A stretch of 39,985 nt of DNA from Microbacterium sp. SCN 70-27. Its GTDB lineage: Bacteria > Actinomycetota > Actinomycetes > Actinomycetales > Microbacteriaceae. The position numbers and the translations under genes were made by a program. The stretch is taken from the NCBI GenBank assembly GCA_001724425.1, contig MEEK01000041.1:1-39985 (forward strand). Direction: 5' to 3'. The notes under the pieces were generated by a model. The model was given only the letters and a program-made list of their open reading frames with translations. It made no database searches and was not told where the DNA came from. Of this stretch, positions 25,623 to 35,516 are shown piece after piece (position 1 is the first letter of the stretch; every line of letters begins with the position of its first letter).

Positions 25623-26581
25623 TGCGGGCGGCCGTCTCGGGTCGGGCGTGGCTGCTGTACGGCGCGATGGCGGTGCTGTGGGGCATCCCGTACCTCTTCA
25701 TCAAAGAGGCCGTCGATTCGTACTCGCCGGCCGCGATCGTCGCGGGCAGGACGCTCCTCGGAGCGCTGGTCCTCCTGCCCCTCGCCATCCGACGCGGGGC
25801 GCTGCGCCCCGCACTGCGGCTGTGGCCGTGGGTGCTGGCATTCGGGGCGATCGAGATGGCGGGGCCGTTCTTCCTCCTCGGGCACGCCGAGCAGACCCTC
25901 TCGTCCGGGCTCACGGGGCTCCTCGTCGCGACCGTGCCCCTGTTCGCCGCGGGCATCGCACTCGTGCGCGGAGACCGAACGATGCTCGCCCCGGCTCGTG
26001 CGTCGGGCCTTGCGATCGGCTTCATCGGGGTGGCGATCATCGTCGCGGGCCCCGGCCTTCAGGTCGCCGACCCCGCCGGAGCGCTCGGCGCGATCGGCGA
26101 GGTGCTGCTCGTCGCCCTGCTGTACGCGGTGGCACCGTTCATCATCGCGACGAAGCTCGCGCAGGTTCCCTCGCTCGGGACGATCACGCTCGCGCTGCTC
26201 GCCGTCGGCATCGCCTACCTCCCGCTCGCATTCCTCACGCAGCACGACGTCCCCACGGTCCGCAGCACGGTGTCGCTCGTGGCGCTCGGCATCCTGTGCA
26301 CGGCGGTCGCATTCCTCGGGTTCTTCGCCCTGATCGGCGAAGTCGGCCCCGTCCGCGCACCGCTGTTCACGTACGTCAACCCGATCGTCGCGATCGGGCT
26401 CGGCGTGCTGGTCCTCGGCGAGCCCCTCTCCCCGGGTCTTCTCCTCGGGTTCCCCGTCGTCATCGCCGGCTGCTGGCTCGCCGCGACGGGCGGGCGCCTC
26501 CGACGGTCGGTGGATGCCACGATCCCGGACCCGGCCGGTCTCGTCAGCGAAGAACCTCCACGAGAACCACCCACGAGATGA
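25622..26581 (+). CDS. EamA-family (DMT superfamily) permease
   Basis: A protein of 319 residues with about ten hydrophobic helices in two similar halves, the EamA pattern. The first half starts with AWLLYGAMAVLWGIPYLFIK and has GLTGLLVATVPLFAAGIALV; the second includes GEVGPVRAPLFTYVNPIVAI and LGVLVLGEPLSPGLLLGFPV. The start ATG overlaps the recR stop by 1 nt. Family members export metabolites such as amino acids; nothing here shows the substrate. The 3' end overlaps the convergent 4-TM gene by 38 nt. Confidence 0.88.
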   Translation: MRAAVSGRAWLLYGAMAVLWGIPYLFIKEAVDSYSPAAIVAGRTLLGALVLLPLAIRRGALRPALRLWPWVLAFGAIEMAGPFFLLGHAEQTLSSGLTGLLVATVPLFAAGIALVRGDRTMLAPARASGLAIGFIGVAIIVAGPGLQVADPAGALGAIGEVLLVALLYAVAPFIIATKLAQVPSLGTITLALLAVGIAYLPLAFLTQHDVPTVRSTVSLVALGILCTAVAFLGFFALIGEVGPVRAPLFTYVNPIVAIGLGVLVLGEPLSPGLLLGFPVVIAGCWLAATGGRLRRSVDATIPDPAGLVSEEPPREPPTR

Positions 26582-27032
26582 GGAGCGCCGCCACGATCGC
26601 GAGGATCGATCCGGCGGCGAACAGCACGAGACCGTAGGGCAGTCCGAGGAGCAGGAGCGTCGCACCGACCACATAGGCGATGGGTGCCACGAAGCCGACG
26701 GCCGCCTTCAGCGGGCGTGCCCGGTTCGCCGGGTCGGAGTTCTCGAAGACGCGTCGCGCCGCCGCGGCGGGGAACACCGATGACGCGACGCCGACGACGA
26801 GCACCGTGACCCCGTAGGCCGTCGCGCTGATCTCCGGGATCAGGCCGACCGCCGAGACGACGATCGCGAGCACGAGGCCGCTGATGCCCGACGCGACGCG
26901 CGCCGTCAGCGACGGTGCCTTCACGATGTCACCGATGTTCACGCTCGCCGCAACGATCACGAGGCCGGCGAGAGCGGCCGCGGCACCGAGCATCGCGACG
27001 TGGAACTCGTGCCAGCTCTCCAGGGCGTCCAT
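26544..27032 (-). CDS. Uncharacterised four-helix membrane protein
   Basis: A protein of 162 residues, not recognised. It starts with a short amphipathic head ([20 protein letters not shown]). Hydrophobic segments lie at about 13-33, 50-70, 77-95 and 112-155, the last long enough for two helices. A short polar loop with [13 protein letters not shown] lies near 100. The ATG at 27032 is exactly 6 nt after a TAGCCT box, so the mRNA is likely leaderless. The stop lies inside the end of the EamA permease gene on the other strand. No functional motif is visible. Confidence 0.75.
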   Translation of the reverse strand: MDALESWHEFHVAMLGAAAALAGLVIVAASVNIGDIVKAPSLTARVASGISGLVLAIVVSAVGLIPEISATAYGVTVLVVGVASSVFPAAAARRVFENSDPANRARPLKAAVGFVAPIAYVVGATLLLLGLPYGLVLFAAGSILAIVAALLISWVVLVEVLR

Positions 27033-27038
27033 GCTCGG

Positions 27039-27044
27039 AGGCTA
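27039..27044 (-). promoter_or_regulatory. -10 box (TAGCCT) of the four-helix membrane protein, leaderless
   Basis: On the minus strand TAGCCT is followed by CCGAGC and the ATG at 27032. Confidence 0.5.
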
Positions 27045-27085
27045 CCGGCGTGCCGGCAGGAGGACCACCCCGGAGCGCGATCGTT

Positions 27086-27132
<47 letters not shown>

Positions 27133-27235
27133 GGCGGGGGGTGGGAGTCGAGTGCGACGGACGCGCCTGCGCGGCGGCGGCCACCCGGTGAGCCCGCTTG
27201 CGTGTCATATGGCGCGCGCGGCATCCAGGCCATCC

Positions 27236-27241
27236 GTAAAA
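27236..27241 (+). promoter_or_regulatory. -10 box (TAAAAT) of lysC
   Basis: TAAAAT predicts a start near 27248 and a leader of about 47 nt that contains GGGGAG (27281-27286), an RBS 8 nt before the GTG. No clear -35 box, and no lysine-riboswitch fold was seen. Confidence 0.5.
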
Positions 27242-27294
27242 TGGGGGAGGATCGGCATCCGCCCGCATCCGAGAGTCCCCGGGGAGTTCCACAC

Positions 27295-28593
27295 GTGGCG
27301 CTGATCGTCCAGAAGTACGGCGGGTCGTCCGTCGCCGACGCCGAGAGCATCAAGCGGGTCGCGAAGCGCATCGTCGACACCCGCCGCGCGGGCCACGATG
27401 TCGTCGTCGCGGTGAGCGCGATGGGGGACACGACCGACGAGCTCCTGGATCTCGCGCACCAGGTCGCCCCCATCTCCGCGCCGCGCGAGCTCGACATGCT
27501 GCTGAGCTCGGGTGAGCGCATCTCGATGGCGCTCCTCGCGATGGCGATCCACTCGATGGGGTTCGAGGCGCGGTCGTTCACCGGCAGTCAGGCCGGAATG
27601 ATCACGGATGCCACACACGGCGCGGCCCGCATCGTCGACGTCACGCCGGTGCGCCTGCGCGAGGCGCTCGACGAGGGTGCGATCGTCATCGTCGCCGGCT
27701 TCCAGGGCTTCAACCGCGACACGCGCGACATCACGACGCTCGGCCGCGGCGGATCAGACACGACGGCGGTCGCCCTCGCGGCGGCCCTCGACGCGGACGT
27801 CTGCGAGATCTACAGCGACGTCGACGGCATCTTCACCGCTGACCCGCGCGTCGTCCCGAAGGCACGGAAGCTCGATGTCATCACGTCGGAGGAGATGCTC
27901 GAACTCGCCGCCAACGGCGCGAAGGTCCTGTACATCCGCGCGGTCGAGTACGCGCGCCGCCACGGCGTGATGATCAACGCCCGTTCCACTTTCAGCTCCG
28001 GCCAGGGCACCTTCGTCCTCGGCGCGGGAATGACCGTCCCGGCCGCGATCGCGGCCACACTGGAGGAGTCCGCCATGGAAGAGCCCATCGTCGCCGGCGT
28101 CGCCACCGACCTCGGGCAGGCGAAGATCACCGTCATCGGCGTGCCGGACGTCCCCGGCAAGGCGGCCGAGATCTTCACGGTCGTCGCGAAGAGCGGCGCC
28201 AACGTCGACATGATCGTCCAGAACGTGTCGGCGGCGGCGACCGGTCGCACCGACATCTCGTTCACGTTGCCGAAGTCGGATGCCGCGACGGCCCTGCGCG
28301 CCCTCGCCGCCGAGCAGGCGCACATCGGGTTCGAGAGCCTCGTGCACGACGACCAGATCGGCAAGCTCTCGGTGGTCGGCGCGGGCATGCGCACGCACTC
28401 GGGTGTCTCGGCGACGCTGTTCGAGGCGCTCGCGACCTCGGGCGTCAACATCGAGATGATCTCCACCTCCGAGATCCGCATCTCGGTCGTGGTGCGCGGC
28501 GACGATCTCGCCCAGGCGGCGCGGGTGGTCCACACCGCCTACGGCCTCGACGGCGAGGTCGACGCCATCGTCCACGCGGGCACCGGCCGCTGA
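27295..28593 (+). CDS. lysC: Aspartate kinase (alpha and internal beta subunit)
   Basis: A protein of 432 residues. It phosphorylates aspartate, the first step to lysine, threonine, methionine and diaminopimelate. The GTG at 27295 has RBS GGGGAG; the N-terminus [20 protein letters not shown] (from residue 5) is the family hallmark. The kinase domain carries [31 protein letters not shown] and [15 protein letters not shown]. Two ACT domains follow (about 270-430), which bind feedback inhibitors. An in-frame ATG at 28075 has its own SD (GGAGGA, 28062-28067), as expected for the separate beta subunit of class I (alpha2beta2) enzymes. asd lies downstream but is separated by 569 bp. Confidence 0.96.
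   Translation: MALIVQKYGGSSVADAESIKRVAKRIVDTRRAGHDVVVAVSAMGDTTDELLDLAHQVAPISAPRELDMLLSSGERISMALLAMAIHSMGFEARSFTGSQAGMITDATHGAARIVDVTPVRLREALDEGAIVIVAGFQGFNRDTRDITTLGRGGSDTTAVALAAALDADVCEIYSDVDGIFTADPRVVPKARKLDVITSEEMLELAANGAKVLYIRAVEYARRHGVMINARSTFSSGQGTFVLGAGMTVPAAIAATLEESAMEEPIVAGVATDLGQAKITVIGVPDVPGKAAEIFTVVAKSGANVDMIVQNVSAAATGRTDISFTLPKSDAATALRALAAEQAHIGFESLVHDDQIGKLSVVGAGMRTHSGVSATLFEALATSGVNIEMISTSEIRISVVVRGDDLAQAARVVHTAYGLDGEVDAIVHAGTGR
28062..28077 (+). promoter_or_regulatory. Internal RBS and start codon for the LysC beta subunit
   Basis: GGAGGA (28062-28067) stands 7 nt before ATG 28075, in frame with lysC. The product would be about 172 residues starting [12 protein letters not shown], i.e. 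the regulatory ACT domains alone, as known for Corynebacterium LysC-beta. Confidence 0.7.
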
Positions 28594-28602
28594 CGCATCC
28601 CC

Positions 28603-28692
28603 CGCGTCACCGGCACAGGAGATCTCACCAACGCAGGACGCTTTGGCCTGATTTCCACCTGTCTCGGTGAGTTCTCCTGTCTTGGTGAGGCG
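28603..28692. repeat. 90-bp palindromic element, copy 1
   Basis: Outer arms CGCGTCACC (28603-28611) and GGTGAGGCG (28684-28692) flank 23-nt inner arms (28615-28637 and 28658-28680) around a 20-nt loop (28638-28657). Inner arms pair at 19 of 23 positions. The core ACAGGAGATCTCACC faces GGTGAGTTCTCCTGT. Copy 2 is nearly identical over the inner arms and loop. Confidence 0.9.
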
Positions 28693-28819
28693 CCCCGGTG
28701 GTCCGCTCAGGGCATCCGCCCGGCAGGCGGGCCCGCGCCCGAGGCATGCGCATCCCGGCCGACTGCTCGCGCCCGCGGCATCCAGCCCGTCGGGCGTGCC
28801 CGCACCGGAGGCATCCACC

Positions 28820-28909
28820 CACATCACCGACACAGGAGATCTCACCAAGGCAGGACGCTTTGGCCTGATTTCGGCCTGTCTCGGTGAGTTCTCCTGTCTC
28901 CGTGACGCG
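28820..28909. repeat. 90-bp palindromic element, copy 2
   Basis: Same layout and same lengths as copy 1: inner arms 28832-28854 and 28875-28897, loop 28855-28874 (20 nt). Inner arms and loop differ from copy 1 at only three positions. Inner arms pair at 20 of 23 positions plus one G-T. Confidence 0.9.
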
Positions 28910-28992
28910 CAACCCCCAGGTATCCGCCTCCCCGACGGACCCGCGCCGCGGCATCCGCCCACTCCGTGACGCCCGCCCGGGGTATCCACACC

Positions 28993-30236
<1,244 letters not shown>

Positions 30237-30330
30237 CCCGCGCGTCGCGGCGTTTGCCGAAAGCGCAAGAACCGGGATCCTTGACGGGCTCCGGATGCCG
30301 CAGACGGCGAAAACTCCCGGAATCGCGGCC

Positions 30331-30336
30331 TAGACT
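30331..30336 (+). promoter_or_regulatory. -10 box (TAGACT) of mqo, leaderless or nearly so
   Basis: TAGACT lies 8 nt before the GTG at 30345; no RBS is present. Spacing is 2 nt longer than the N6 seen at other leaderless genes here. Confidence 0.5.
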
Positions 30337-30344
30337 GGACCACT

Positions 30345-31793
30345 GTGAGTGAGCCCGTCGACGTCGTCCTGATCGGTGGTGGCATCATGAGTGCCACCCT
30401 CGGAACCCTGCTGAAGAAGCTGCAGCCCGACTGGAAGATCGTCGTGCTCGAGCGGCTGAGCGAGCTCGCCGAGGAGTCGTCCAACGCGTGGAACAACGCC
30501 GGCACGGGACACTCGGCGCTGTGCGAGCTCAACTACATGCCGAACGCCGCCGACCCCGCGAAGGCGGTCGGCATCAACGAGCAGTTCCAGGAGAGCCGCG
30601 AACTGTGGTCCGCGCTCGTCGAGGACGGTGTGCTGGATGCCCCGTCGACGTTCATCAACCCGACGCCCCACATGACGTTCGTGCGCGGCGAGAAGGACGT
30701 CGCCTACCTCAAGGCGCGCTACGAGACCCTGCGTCAGCAGCCCCTGTTCTCGACGATCGAGTACTCGGAGGATTCCCGCGTCATCAACCAGTGGGCACCG
30801 CTGCTGATGGACGGGCGGCTCAAGGCGGACCTCCCGTTCGCGGCCACGCGCGTCACCGCGGGCACGGACGTCGATTTCGGGGCGCTCACCCGACAGCTCT
30901 TCTCCCACCTCGCATCCGAAGGCGTCGAGGTGCGCACCAACATCGAGGCGCGGAAGCTCAAGAAGCGCCCGGACGGCACGTGGCGCGTCTCGTACCGCCG
31001 CTCTCTCGGCCGCACCCCCGGGACGATCGACGCACGCTTCGTGTTCGTCGGCGCGGGCGGGTGGGCCATCAAGCTGTTGCAGTCCTCGGGCATCCCCGAG
31101 ATCAAGGGCTACGGCGTCTTCCCGATCGGCGGGCAGTGGCTGAAGACCTCCGACCCCGCGATCGTCGCCCGCCACAAGGCGAAGGTCTACTCTCAGGCGG
31201 CCGTCGGCGCCCCGCCCATGTCGGTGCCGCACCTGGATGCCCGTGTCGTCGACGGTGAGTCGTCGCTGCTGTTCGGCCCGTTCGCGACGTTCAGCCCCAA
31301 GTTCCTGAAGAACGGCCACTGGTGGGACATCATCGCCCAGGTACGGCCGTCGAACCTCTTCAGCATGCTGAAGGTGGCCGTCACGAACCTCGACCTCGTG
31401 AAGTACCTCATCTCGGAGCTCGCCAAGAACCACCGCCGCAAGGTGGAGAGCCTGCGCGAGTTCATGCCCACGGCGAAGGATGCCGATTGGGAGCTCCTCA
31501 ACGCCGGCCAGCGCGCCCAGGTCATGGTCGGAGGCCAGCTGAAGCTCGGCACGGAGGTCGTGACGGCGGCCGACGGGTCGATCGCGGGCCTCCTCGGCGC
31601 CTCGCCGGGGGCGTCGACGGCGGCATCCATCATGCTCGGGCTCCTGGGGACCTGCTTCCCCGATCGGATCGCCGAGTGGGAACCGGAGCTCAAGCGCCTC
31701 ATCCCGAGCTACGGTGAGAAGCTCAACGCCGAGCCCGCTGCGGCGGAGAAGTCGCTCGAGGCCACGGCCGAGGCCCTGAGCATCAACCCCTGA
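30345..31793 (+). CDS. mqo: Malate:quinone oxidoreductase
   Basis: A protein of 482 residues. This FAD enzyme at the inner face of the membrane oxidises malate to oxaloacetate and passes electrons to menaquinone. The FAD motif is VVLIGGGIMSATLGTLLKKL (6-25). SNAWNNAGTGHSALCELNYM, FINPTPHMTFVRG, FVFVGAGGWAIKLLQ, GQWLKTSDP and LLGASPGASTAASIMLGLLG are family blocks. The GTG start is 8 nt after TAGACT. The stop codon at 31791 lies in a 14-bp tandem repeat, so the last residues (LSINP) are encoded by repeat unit 1. Confidence 0.96.
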   Translation: MSEPVDVVLIGGGIMSATLGTLLKKLQPDWKIVVLERLSELAEESSNAWNNAGTGHSALCELNYMPNAADPAKAVGINEQFQESRELWSALVEDGVLDAPSTFINPTPHMTFVRGEKDVAYLKARYETLRQQPLFSTIEYSEDSRVINQWAPLLMDGRLKADLPFAATRVTAGTDVDFGALTRQLFSHLASEGVEVRTNIEARKLKKRPDGTWRVSYRRSLGRTPGTIDARFVFVGAGGWAIKLLQSSGIPEIKGYGVFPIGGQWLKTSDPAIVARHKAKVYSQAAVGAPPMSVPHLDARVVDGESSLLFGPFATFSPKFLKNGHWWDIIAQVRPSNLFSMLKVAVTNLDLVKYLISELAKNHRRKVESLREFMPTAKDADWELLNAGQRAQVMVGGQLKLGTEVVTAADGSIAGLLGASPGASTAASIMLGLLGTCFPDRIAEWEPELKRLIPSYGEKLNAEPAAAEKSLEATAEALSINP

Positions 31794-31824
31794 GCATCAA
31801 CCCCTGAGCATCAACCCCTGAGCA
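31777..31824 (+). repeat. 14-bp tandem repeat (x3.4) across the mqo stop codon
   Basis: TGAGCATCAACCCC occurs three times without mismatch (31777-31790, 31791-31804, 31805-31818), followed by TGAGCA. The mqo stop codon is the TGA that opens unit 2. The repeat ends 16 nt before the tdk -10 box. Confidence 0.95.
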
Positions 31825-31839
31825 GGCGCAGGGCGGCCG

Positions 31840-31845
31840 TAGACT
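31840..31845 (+). promoter_or_regulatory. -10 box (TAGACT) of tdk, leaderless
   Basis: TAGACT, then TCTGCG, then GTG at 31852. Confidence 0.58.
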
Positions 31846-31851
31846 TCTGCG

Positions 31852-32454
31852 GTGGCAAAACTGTACTTCCGCTATGGCGCGATGAACTCCGGCAAGTCGA
31901 CCGCGCTCCTGCAGGCCGCGTTCAACTACGAGGAGCGCGGGCAGCACGTGCTCCTCGCGAAGCCCGAGATCGACACCAAGGGCGCGGACCGGATCTCCAG
32001 CCGCCTGGGGGTCGACCGTGAGGTCGACTTCCTGATCGGAGCGCAGGACGACGTGCGCGCGCTGGTCGCGGAGCAGGCCGCACGGTTCGAGGGCGGCGTC
32101 GCGTGCATCCTCATCGATGAGGCGCAGTTCCTCACGCGCGCGCAGGTGGACGATCTTCTGCGGATCGTGGTGGAGGAGCGTATCCCCGTGCTCGCGTACG
32201 GCATCCGCACCGACTTCCAGACCCGTGCCTTCCCGGGGTCGGCGCGTCTGCTCGAGCTGGCCCACAGCCTCGAGGAGCTGAAGACCATCTGTCGCTGCGG
32301 CCGCAAGGCGCTCTACAACGCGCGCCTCGTGGGTGGTCGGTTCGTCTTCGACGGCGACCAGGTCGCCATCGACGAGCTCTCGCACGAGAAGGTCACCTAC
32401 GAGTCGATGTGCGCGGAGTGCTACCTGCGCGAGTCGGGCGGGCGACTGAACTGA
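31852..32454 (+). CDS. tdk: Thymidine kinase, type II
   Basis: A protein of 200 residues. It phosphorylates thymidine with ATP in the salvage pathway. Walker A is YGAMNSGKSTALLQ (8-21), Walker B is ILIDEAQFL (85-93), and the lasso/zinc region has CRCGRKALYNARLV and MCAECYLR, supplying the structural zinc Cys residues. AYGIRTDFQTRAF is the conserved block after Walker B. The GTG start directly follows a -10 box by 6 nt. The next gene, a GntR regulator, has its own promoter. Confidence 0.96.
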   Translation: MAKLYFRYGAMNSGKSTALLQAAFNYEERGQHVLLAKPEIDTKGADRISSRLGVDREVDFLIGAQDDVRALVAEQAARFEGGVACILIDEAQFLTRAQVDDLLRIVVEERIPVLAYGIRTDFQTRAFPGSARLLELAHSLEELKTICRCGRKALYNARLVGGRFVFDGDQVAIDELSHEKVTYESMCAECYLRESGGRLN

Positions 32455-32472
32455 TCCACATCTCGCGCCGTG

Positions 32473-32501
32473 TTGCAAGGTAAGACCACCGGAGATAATG
32501 T
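32473..32501 (+). promoter_or_regulatory. Promoter of the GntR-lldD operon (TTGCAA-N17-TAATGT)
   Basis: TTGCAA (32473-32478), a 17-bp spacer and TAATGT (32496-32501) form the best -35/-10 pair in the window. The start would be near 32508, giving a short leader with AAGGG (32513-32517) as RBS. Confidence 0.65.
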
Positions 32502-32511
32502 GGTCTGACAA
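32483..32511. promoter_or_regulatory. Operator for the FCD-type GntR regulator, inside its promoter
   Basis: TGGTCTGACAA (32501-32511) fits the FadR-subfamily consensus TNGTNNNACNA exactly and covers the end of the -10 box and the start site. In addition AGACCAC (32483-32489) and GTGGTCT (32500-32506) form a perfect 7-bp inverted repeat across the spacer. Binding would block RNA polymerase, which suggests autorepression. Confidence 0.6.
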
Positions 32512-32524
32512 CGAAGGGCAGACT

Positions 32525-33244
32525 ATGGCGGAGAACACGCCTGCACGCGCGTGGCGCGTCGTGCTGGAGAAGATCGAAGGCGATTTGCTCGCCGGGACAC
32601 TCGGCCCGGGAGACCGGCTGCCACCCGAACGCGAACTCGCGGCGACCCTCGGAGTCGGGCGATCGAGCGTGCGCGAAGCGTTGCGGGTGCTCGAGGTCAT
32701 GGGCCTCATCCGCACGGCGACGGGCTCCGGCCCGACAGCGGGCGCGATCGTCACGGCGACCCCTCACGGCGGTCTCGCGCAGCTTCTGCGGCTCCAGGTC
32801 GCGGCCCAGGGCTTCCCGATCCCCGACGTGTACGAGACGCGTCTGCTGCTCGAAGAGTGGGCGGTCGCGCACCTCGCGGCCCGCCCTGATGCCGACCTCG
32901 ACGACGCGCGCGCGACCCTCGCCGCCATGGATGCCGAGGGCATCGGCCTGGAGGACTTCCTCGCACTCGACACGCAGTTCCATGTGCGCCTCACCGAGGC
33001 ATCCGGCAACCTCGTCGTCTCGGCGACGATGGCGGGGCTCCGGGAGACGATCGAGAGTTACATCCGCGCCGGAGCGCGGCGCGTGCCCGACTGGGCCGCG
33101 ACGGGGGCGCGGTTGCGCCATGAGCACGCCGGCATCCTCGCCGCGATCGACGCGGGGGATGCCGAGGGCGCGCGAGAGCTCGTACGCGCGCACATCACCG
33201 GGTACTACGCCGACGCCGGGCTCCCGGTGCCCACCGACAACTGA
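32525..33244 (+). CDS. GntR/FCD-family regulator, probable LldR
   Basis: A protein of 239 residues. The N-terminal winged HTH spans about 8-75 ([20 protein letters not shown], then [17 protein letters not shown]). The C-terminal FCD effector domain has the metal-binding pattern: [32 protein letters not shown], and [21 protein letters not shown] take ATG 32525 with AAGGG as start; an upstream in-frame ATG at 32498 falls in the promoter. It stands 10 nt before the lactate dehydrogenase gene, so it is probably the lactate-responsive repressor of that operon and of itself. Confidence 0.88.
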   Translation: MAENTPARAWRVVLEKIEGDLLAGTLGPGDRLPPERELAATLGVGRSSVREALRVLEVMGLIRTATGSGPTAGAIVTATPHGGLAQLLRLQVAAQGFPIPDVYETRLLLEEWAVAHLAARPDADLDDARATLAAMDAEGIGLEDFLALDTQFHVRLTEASGNLVVSATMAGLRETIESYIRAGARRVPDWAATGARLRHEHAGILAAIDAGDAEGARELVRAHITGYYADAGLPVPTDN

Positions 33245-33254
33245 AAGGCCGCTC

Positions 33255-34544
33255 ATGGTCCAACGACAGCTTCCGAAGATCCCCGAACTGCTGGAACTCA
33301 TGCAGTTCAAGAAGCCCGAGCTCGACGGCGTCAAGCGCCGCCTCGACGGTGCGCTCACGATCGCGGACCTCCGCACCATCGCGAAGCGGCGCACGCCGAA
33401 GGCCGCCTTCGACTACACCGACGGCGCAGCGGAGGGCGAGATCTCGCTCGGGCGTGCGCGCCAGGCGTTCGAGGACATCGAGTTCCACCCCGACATCCTC
33501 CGCCCCGCAGCGGACGTCGACACGTCGGTGGAGATCCTCGGCGGTCCCTCCGCGCTCCCGTTCGGCATCGCGCCGACCGGCTTCACCCGCCTCATGCAGA
33601 CCGAAGGCGAGATCGCCGGCGCCGGGGCGGCCGGGGCCGCAGGCATCCCCTTCACGCTGTCGACGCTCGGCACGACGTCGATCGAGAACGTGCGCGCCGC
33701 GAACCCGTACGGGCGCAACTGGTTCCAGCTGTACGTCATGCGCGAGCGCGAGATCTCCTACGGACTCGTCAAGCGTGCCGCGGATGCCGGGTTCGACACC
33801 CTCATGTTCACGGTCGACACTCCCGTCGCCGGCGCTCGCCTGCGCGACAAGCGCAACGGCTTCTCGATCCCGCCGCAGCTCACGGTCGGCACGATCGTCA
33901 ATGCGATCCCGCGGCCGTGGTGGTGGATCGACTTCCTGACGACCCCGAAGCTCGAGTTCGCGTCGCTGTCGACGACCGGAGGCACCGTCGGGGAGCTCCT
34001 CAACGCCGCCATGGACCCGACGATCAGCTACGACGACCTGCAGGTCATCCGCTCGATGTGGCCCGGCAAGATCGTCATCAAGGGCGTACAGAACGTCGCC
34101 GATTCGAAGCGCCTCATCGACCTCGGCGTCGACGGGATCGTCCTCTCCAACCACGGCGGGCGTCAGCTCGACCGCGCGCCCGTGCCGTTCCGGCTGCTCC
34201 CCGAGGTCGTCCGCGAGGTCGGCAAGGATGCCACGATCATGGTCGACACCGGCATCATGAACGGTGCCGACATCGTCGCCGCGATGGCGCTCGGCGCGAA
34301 GTTCACGCTGATCGGTCGCGCGTATCTGTACGGCCTCATGGCCGGCGGGCGCCGCGGCGTCGACCGGACGATCGCGATCCTGCGCGACGAGATCGAGCGG
34401 ACCATGAAGCTCCTCGGCGTCTCGACGATCGCCGAACTGGAGCCGCGTCACGTCACGCAGCTGCAGCGCCTGACCCCGGTTCCGGGCGTTGGGGGAGCGG
34501 CCCCCGCTCCTGCACGACGCGCGGCGGCGCGGGCGAAGGCCTGA
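33255..34544 (+). CDS. lldD: FMN-dependent L-lactate dehydrogenase (alpha-hydroxy-acid dehydrogenase)
   Basis: A protein of 429 residues. It oxidises L-lactate to pyruvate with FMN and hands electrons to the quinone pool. The N-terminal block includes [23 protein letters not shown]/active-site blocks are [62 protein letters not shown] and [13 protein letters not shown] with the catalytic His. [20 protein letters not shown] has Met where GOX-type enzymes have the first Arg of GGVRRG; as I recall, actinobacterial LldD2-type enzymes share this. The insert [14 protein letters not shown] is also typical of that group. The C-terminal tail is Ala/Arg-rich. RBS AAAGG precedes ATG 33255. Confidence 0.9.
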   Translation: MVQRQLPKIPELLELMQFKKPELDGVKRRLDGALTIADLRTIAKRRTPKAAFDYTDGAAEGEISLGRARQAFEDIEFHPDILRPAADVDTSVEILGGPSALPFGIAPTGFTRLMQTEGEIAGAGAAGAAGIPFTLSTLGTTSIENVRAANPYGRNWFQLYVMREREISYGLVKRAADAGFDTLMFTVDTPVAGARLRDKRNGFSIPPQLTVGTIVNAIPRPWWWIDFLTTPKLEFASLSTTGGTVGELLNAAMDPTISYDDLQVIRSMWPGKIVIKGVQNVADSKRLIDLGVDGIVLSNHGGRQLDRAPVPFRLLPEVVREVGKDATIMVDTGIMNGADIVAAMALGAKFTLIGRAYLYGLMAGGRRGVDRTIAILRDEIERTMKLLGVSTIAELEPRHVTQLQRLTPVPGVGGAAPAPARRAAARAKA

Positions 34545-34545
34545 G

Positions 34546-35310
34546 TCAGCGCCCGGGAAGCGTCGGGATGAGCTCGGCGAGGAACGCCGCCGTGTCGGGC
34601 CATCCCTCGACGGCCTGACACGCGACGCCGAGGGCGAGCACGGGGTAGTCGTTGCCGTGCTCGTCCAGGCGGTCGCCGACGAAGAGCATGTCGTCGAGCG
34701 GGATGCCGGTCTGCTCGGCGAGTCGCGTCATGCCGTACGCCTTGTCGATGCCGCGCTCGGTGATGTCGACCGAGGTGGAACCGCCCGAGCGGACCTCGAG
34801 ATCGGGGACGCGGGCGGCGACGGCATCCCGCAGCGCGTTCTTCTTCGCGCCGGTCGGATCCCACGCACTCTTCGCGTCGACGGGCGCCGACTGGCCGAGC
34901 GCGGAGAACGTGATCTGCGAGCCGCGGTCTTCGAGGATGTCTCCCCACGTCTCGCTCTCCCAGAGCCCGAGCCGACGCGCCTCCTCTTCGACAGCCGTGA
35001 GCGCGCGGGTCTTCTGGTCGTCGGTCAGCGACCGGGCGTACACGGTCTCGACGCCGTCGGGCGTCAGGCGGTAGTACTGCGTGCCGCACGTCGGCATGAG
35101 GTGGAAATGCGATGCGACCGCCGCGGATGCCTCGGGCAGCCGGTCGACCACTTGCGACGTGAACTGGGCGAGCTGGCCGCCCGAGATGATCGCCACCTCG
35201 ACGCGCTCGGCGAGGGCGACGAGCAGGTCGGCGATGATCGGGTCGATCGCGCTCTTGGAGGGTGCGAGCGTGTCATCGAGATCGAAAGCGACCAGGCGAG
35301 GGGTGGACAT
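34546..35310 (-). CDS. HAD-IIB phosphatase resembling phosphomannomutase
   Basis: A protein of 254 residues. HAD motif I is VAFDLDDTLAPSKSAID (Asp at about 9 and 11), motif II VAIISGGQLAQF, and motif IV FVGDRLDEHGNDYPVLALGV. SGGSTSVDITERGIDKAYGM carries the Lys of motif III and resembles the GG.S.DIT..G.DK block of eukaryote-type PMM/HAD-IIB enzymes. TFSALGQSAP also matches that family. Substrate is probably a sugar phosphate, not provable here. It is convergent with lldD with one base between the stop codons. The ATG at 35310 has a GGAG RBS 8 nt upstream. Confidence 0.85.
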   Translation of the reverse strand: MSTPRLVAFDLDDTLAPSKSAIDPIIADLLVALAERVEVAIISGGQLAQFTSQVVDRLPEASAAVASHFHLMPTCGTQYYRLTPDGVETVYARSLTDDQKTRALTAVEEEARRLGLWESETWGDILEDRGSQITFSALGQSAPVDAKSAWDPTGAKKNALRDAVAARVPDLEVRSGGSTSVDITERGIDKAYGMTRLAEQTGIPLDDMLFVGDRLDEHGNDYPVLALGVACQAVEGWPDTAAFLAELIPTLPGR

Positions 35311-35342
35311 GAGGGCTGCTCCGTTTCCAGGGGATCTGCGAC

Positions 35343-35377
35343 GAAGGGCTCCGCCGGTGATTCCGGTGGAGCCCTTC
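35343..35377. terminator. Hairpin after tRNA-Pro, before the HAD-IIB gene
   Basis: GAAGGGCTCCGCCGG (35343-35357) pairs with CCGGTGGAGCCCTTC (35363-35377) with one G-T and a 5-nt loop. It begins 6 nt after the 3' end of tRNA-Pro on the minus strand and probably ends its transcription. No T tract. Confidence 0.65.
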
Positions 35378-35382
35378 TGCGG

Positions 35383-35456
<74 letters not shown>

Positions 35457-35516
35457 TGGCAACCCTCCGAGTCTACAGCGTCAGAGGCATCCTGCCGAAT
35501 CGGCGCGTGGTCGTGT

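Noticed and set aside
26544..26581. 38-bp tail-to-tail overlap of the EamA and 4-TM genes as evidence against one of them
   Set aside because: Both reading frames look coding over their length, and short convergent overlaps are common in compact actinobacterial genomes.
28667..28969. Possible 100-residue ORF between lysC and asd
   Set aside because: It is a reading of the palindromic repeats and spacers without RBS, hydrophobic pattern or codon bias.
34230..34270. Missing FMN-phosphate Arg in LldD (GIMNG in place of GGVRRG)
   Set aside because: From memory this is normal for actinobacterial LldD2-type enzymes, so it is not a defect.
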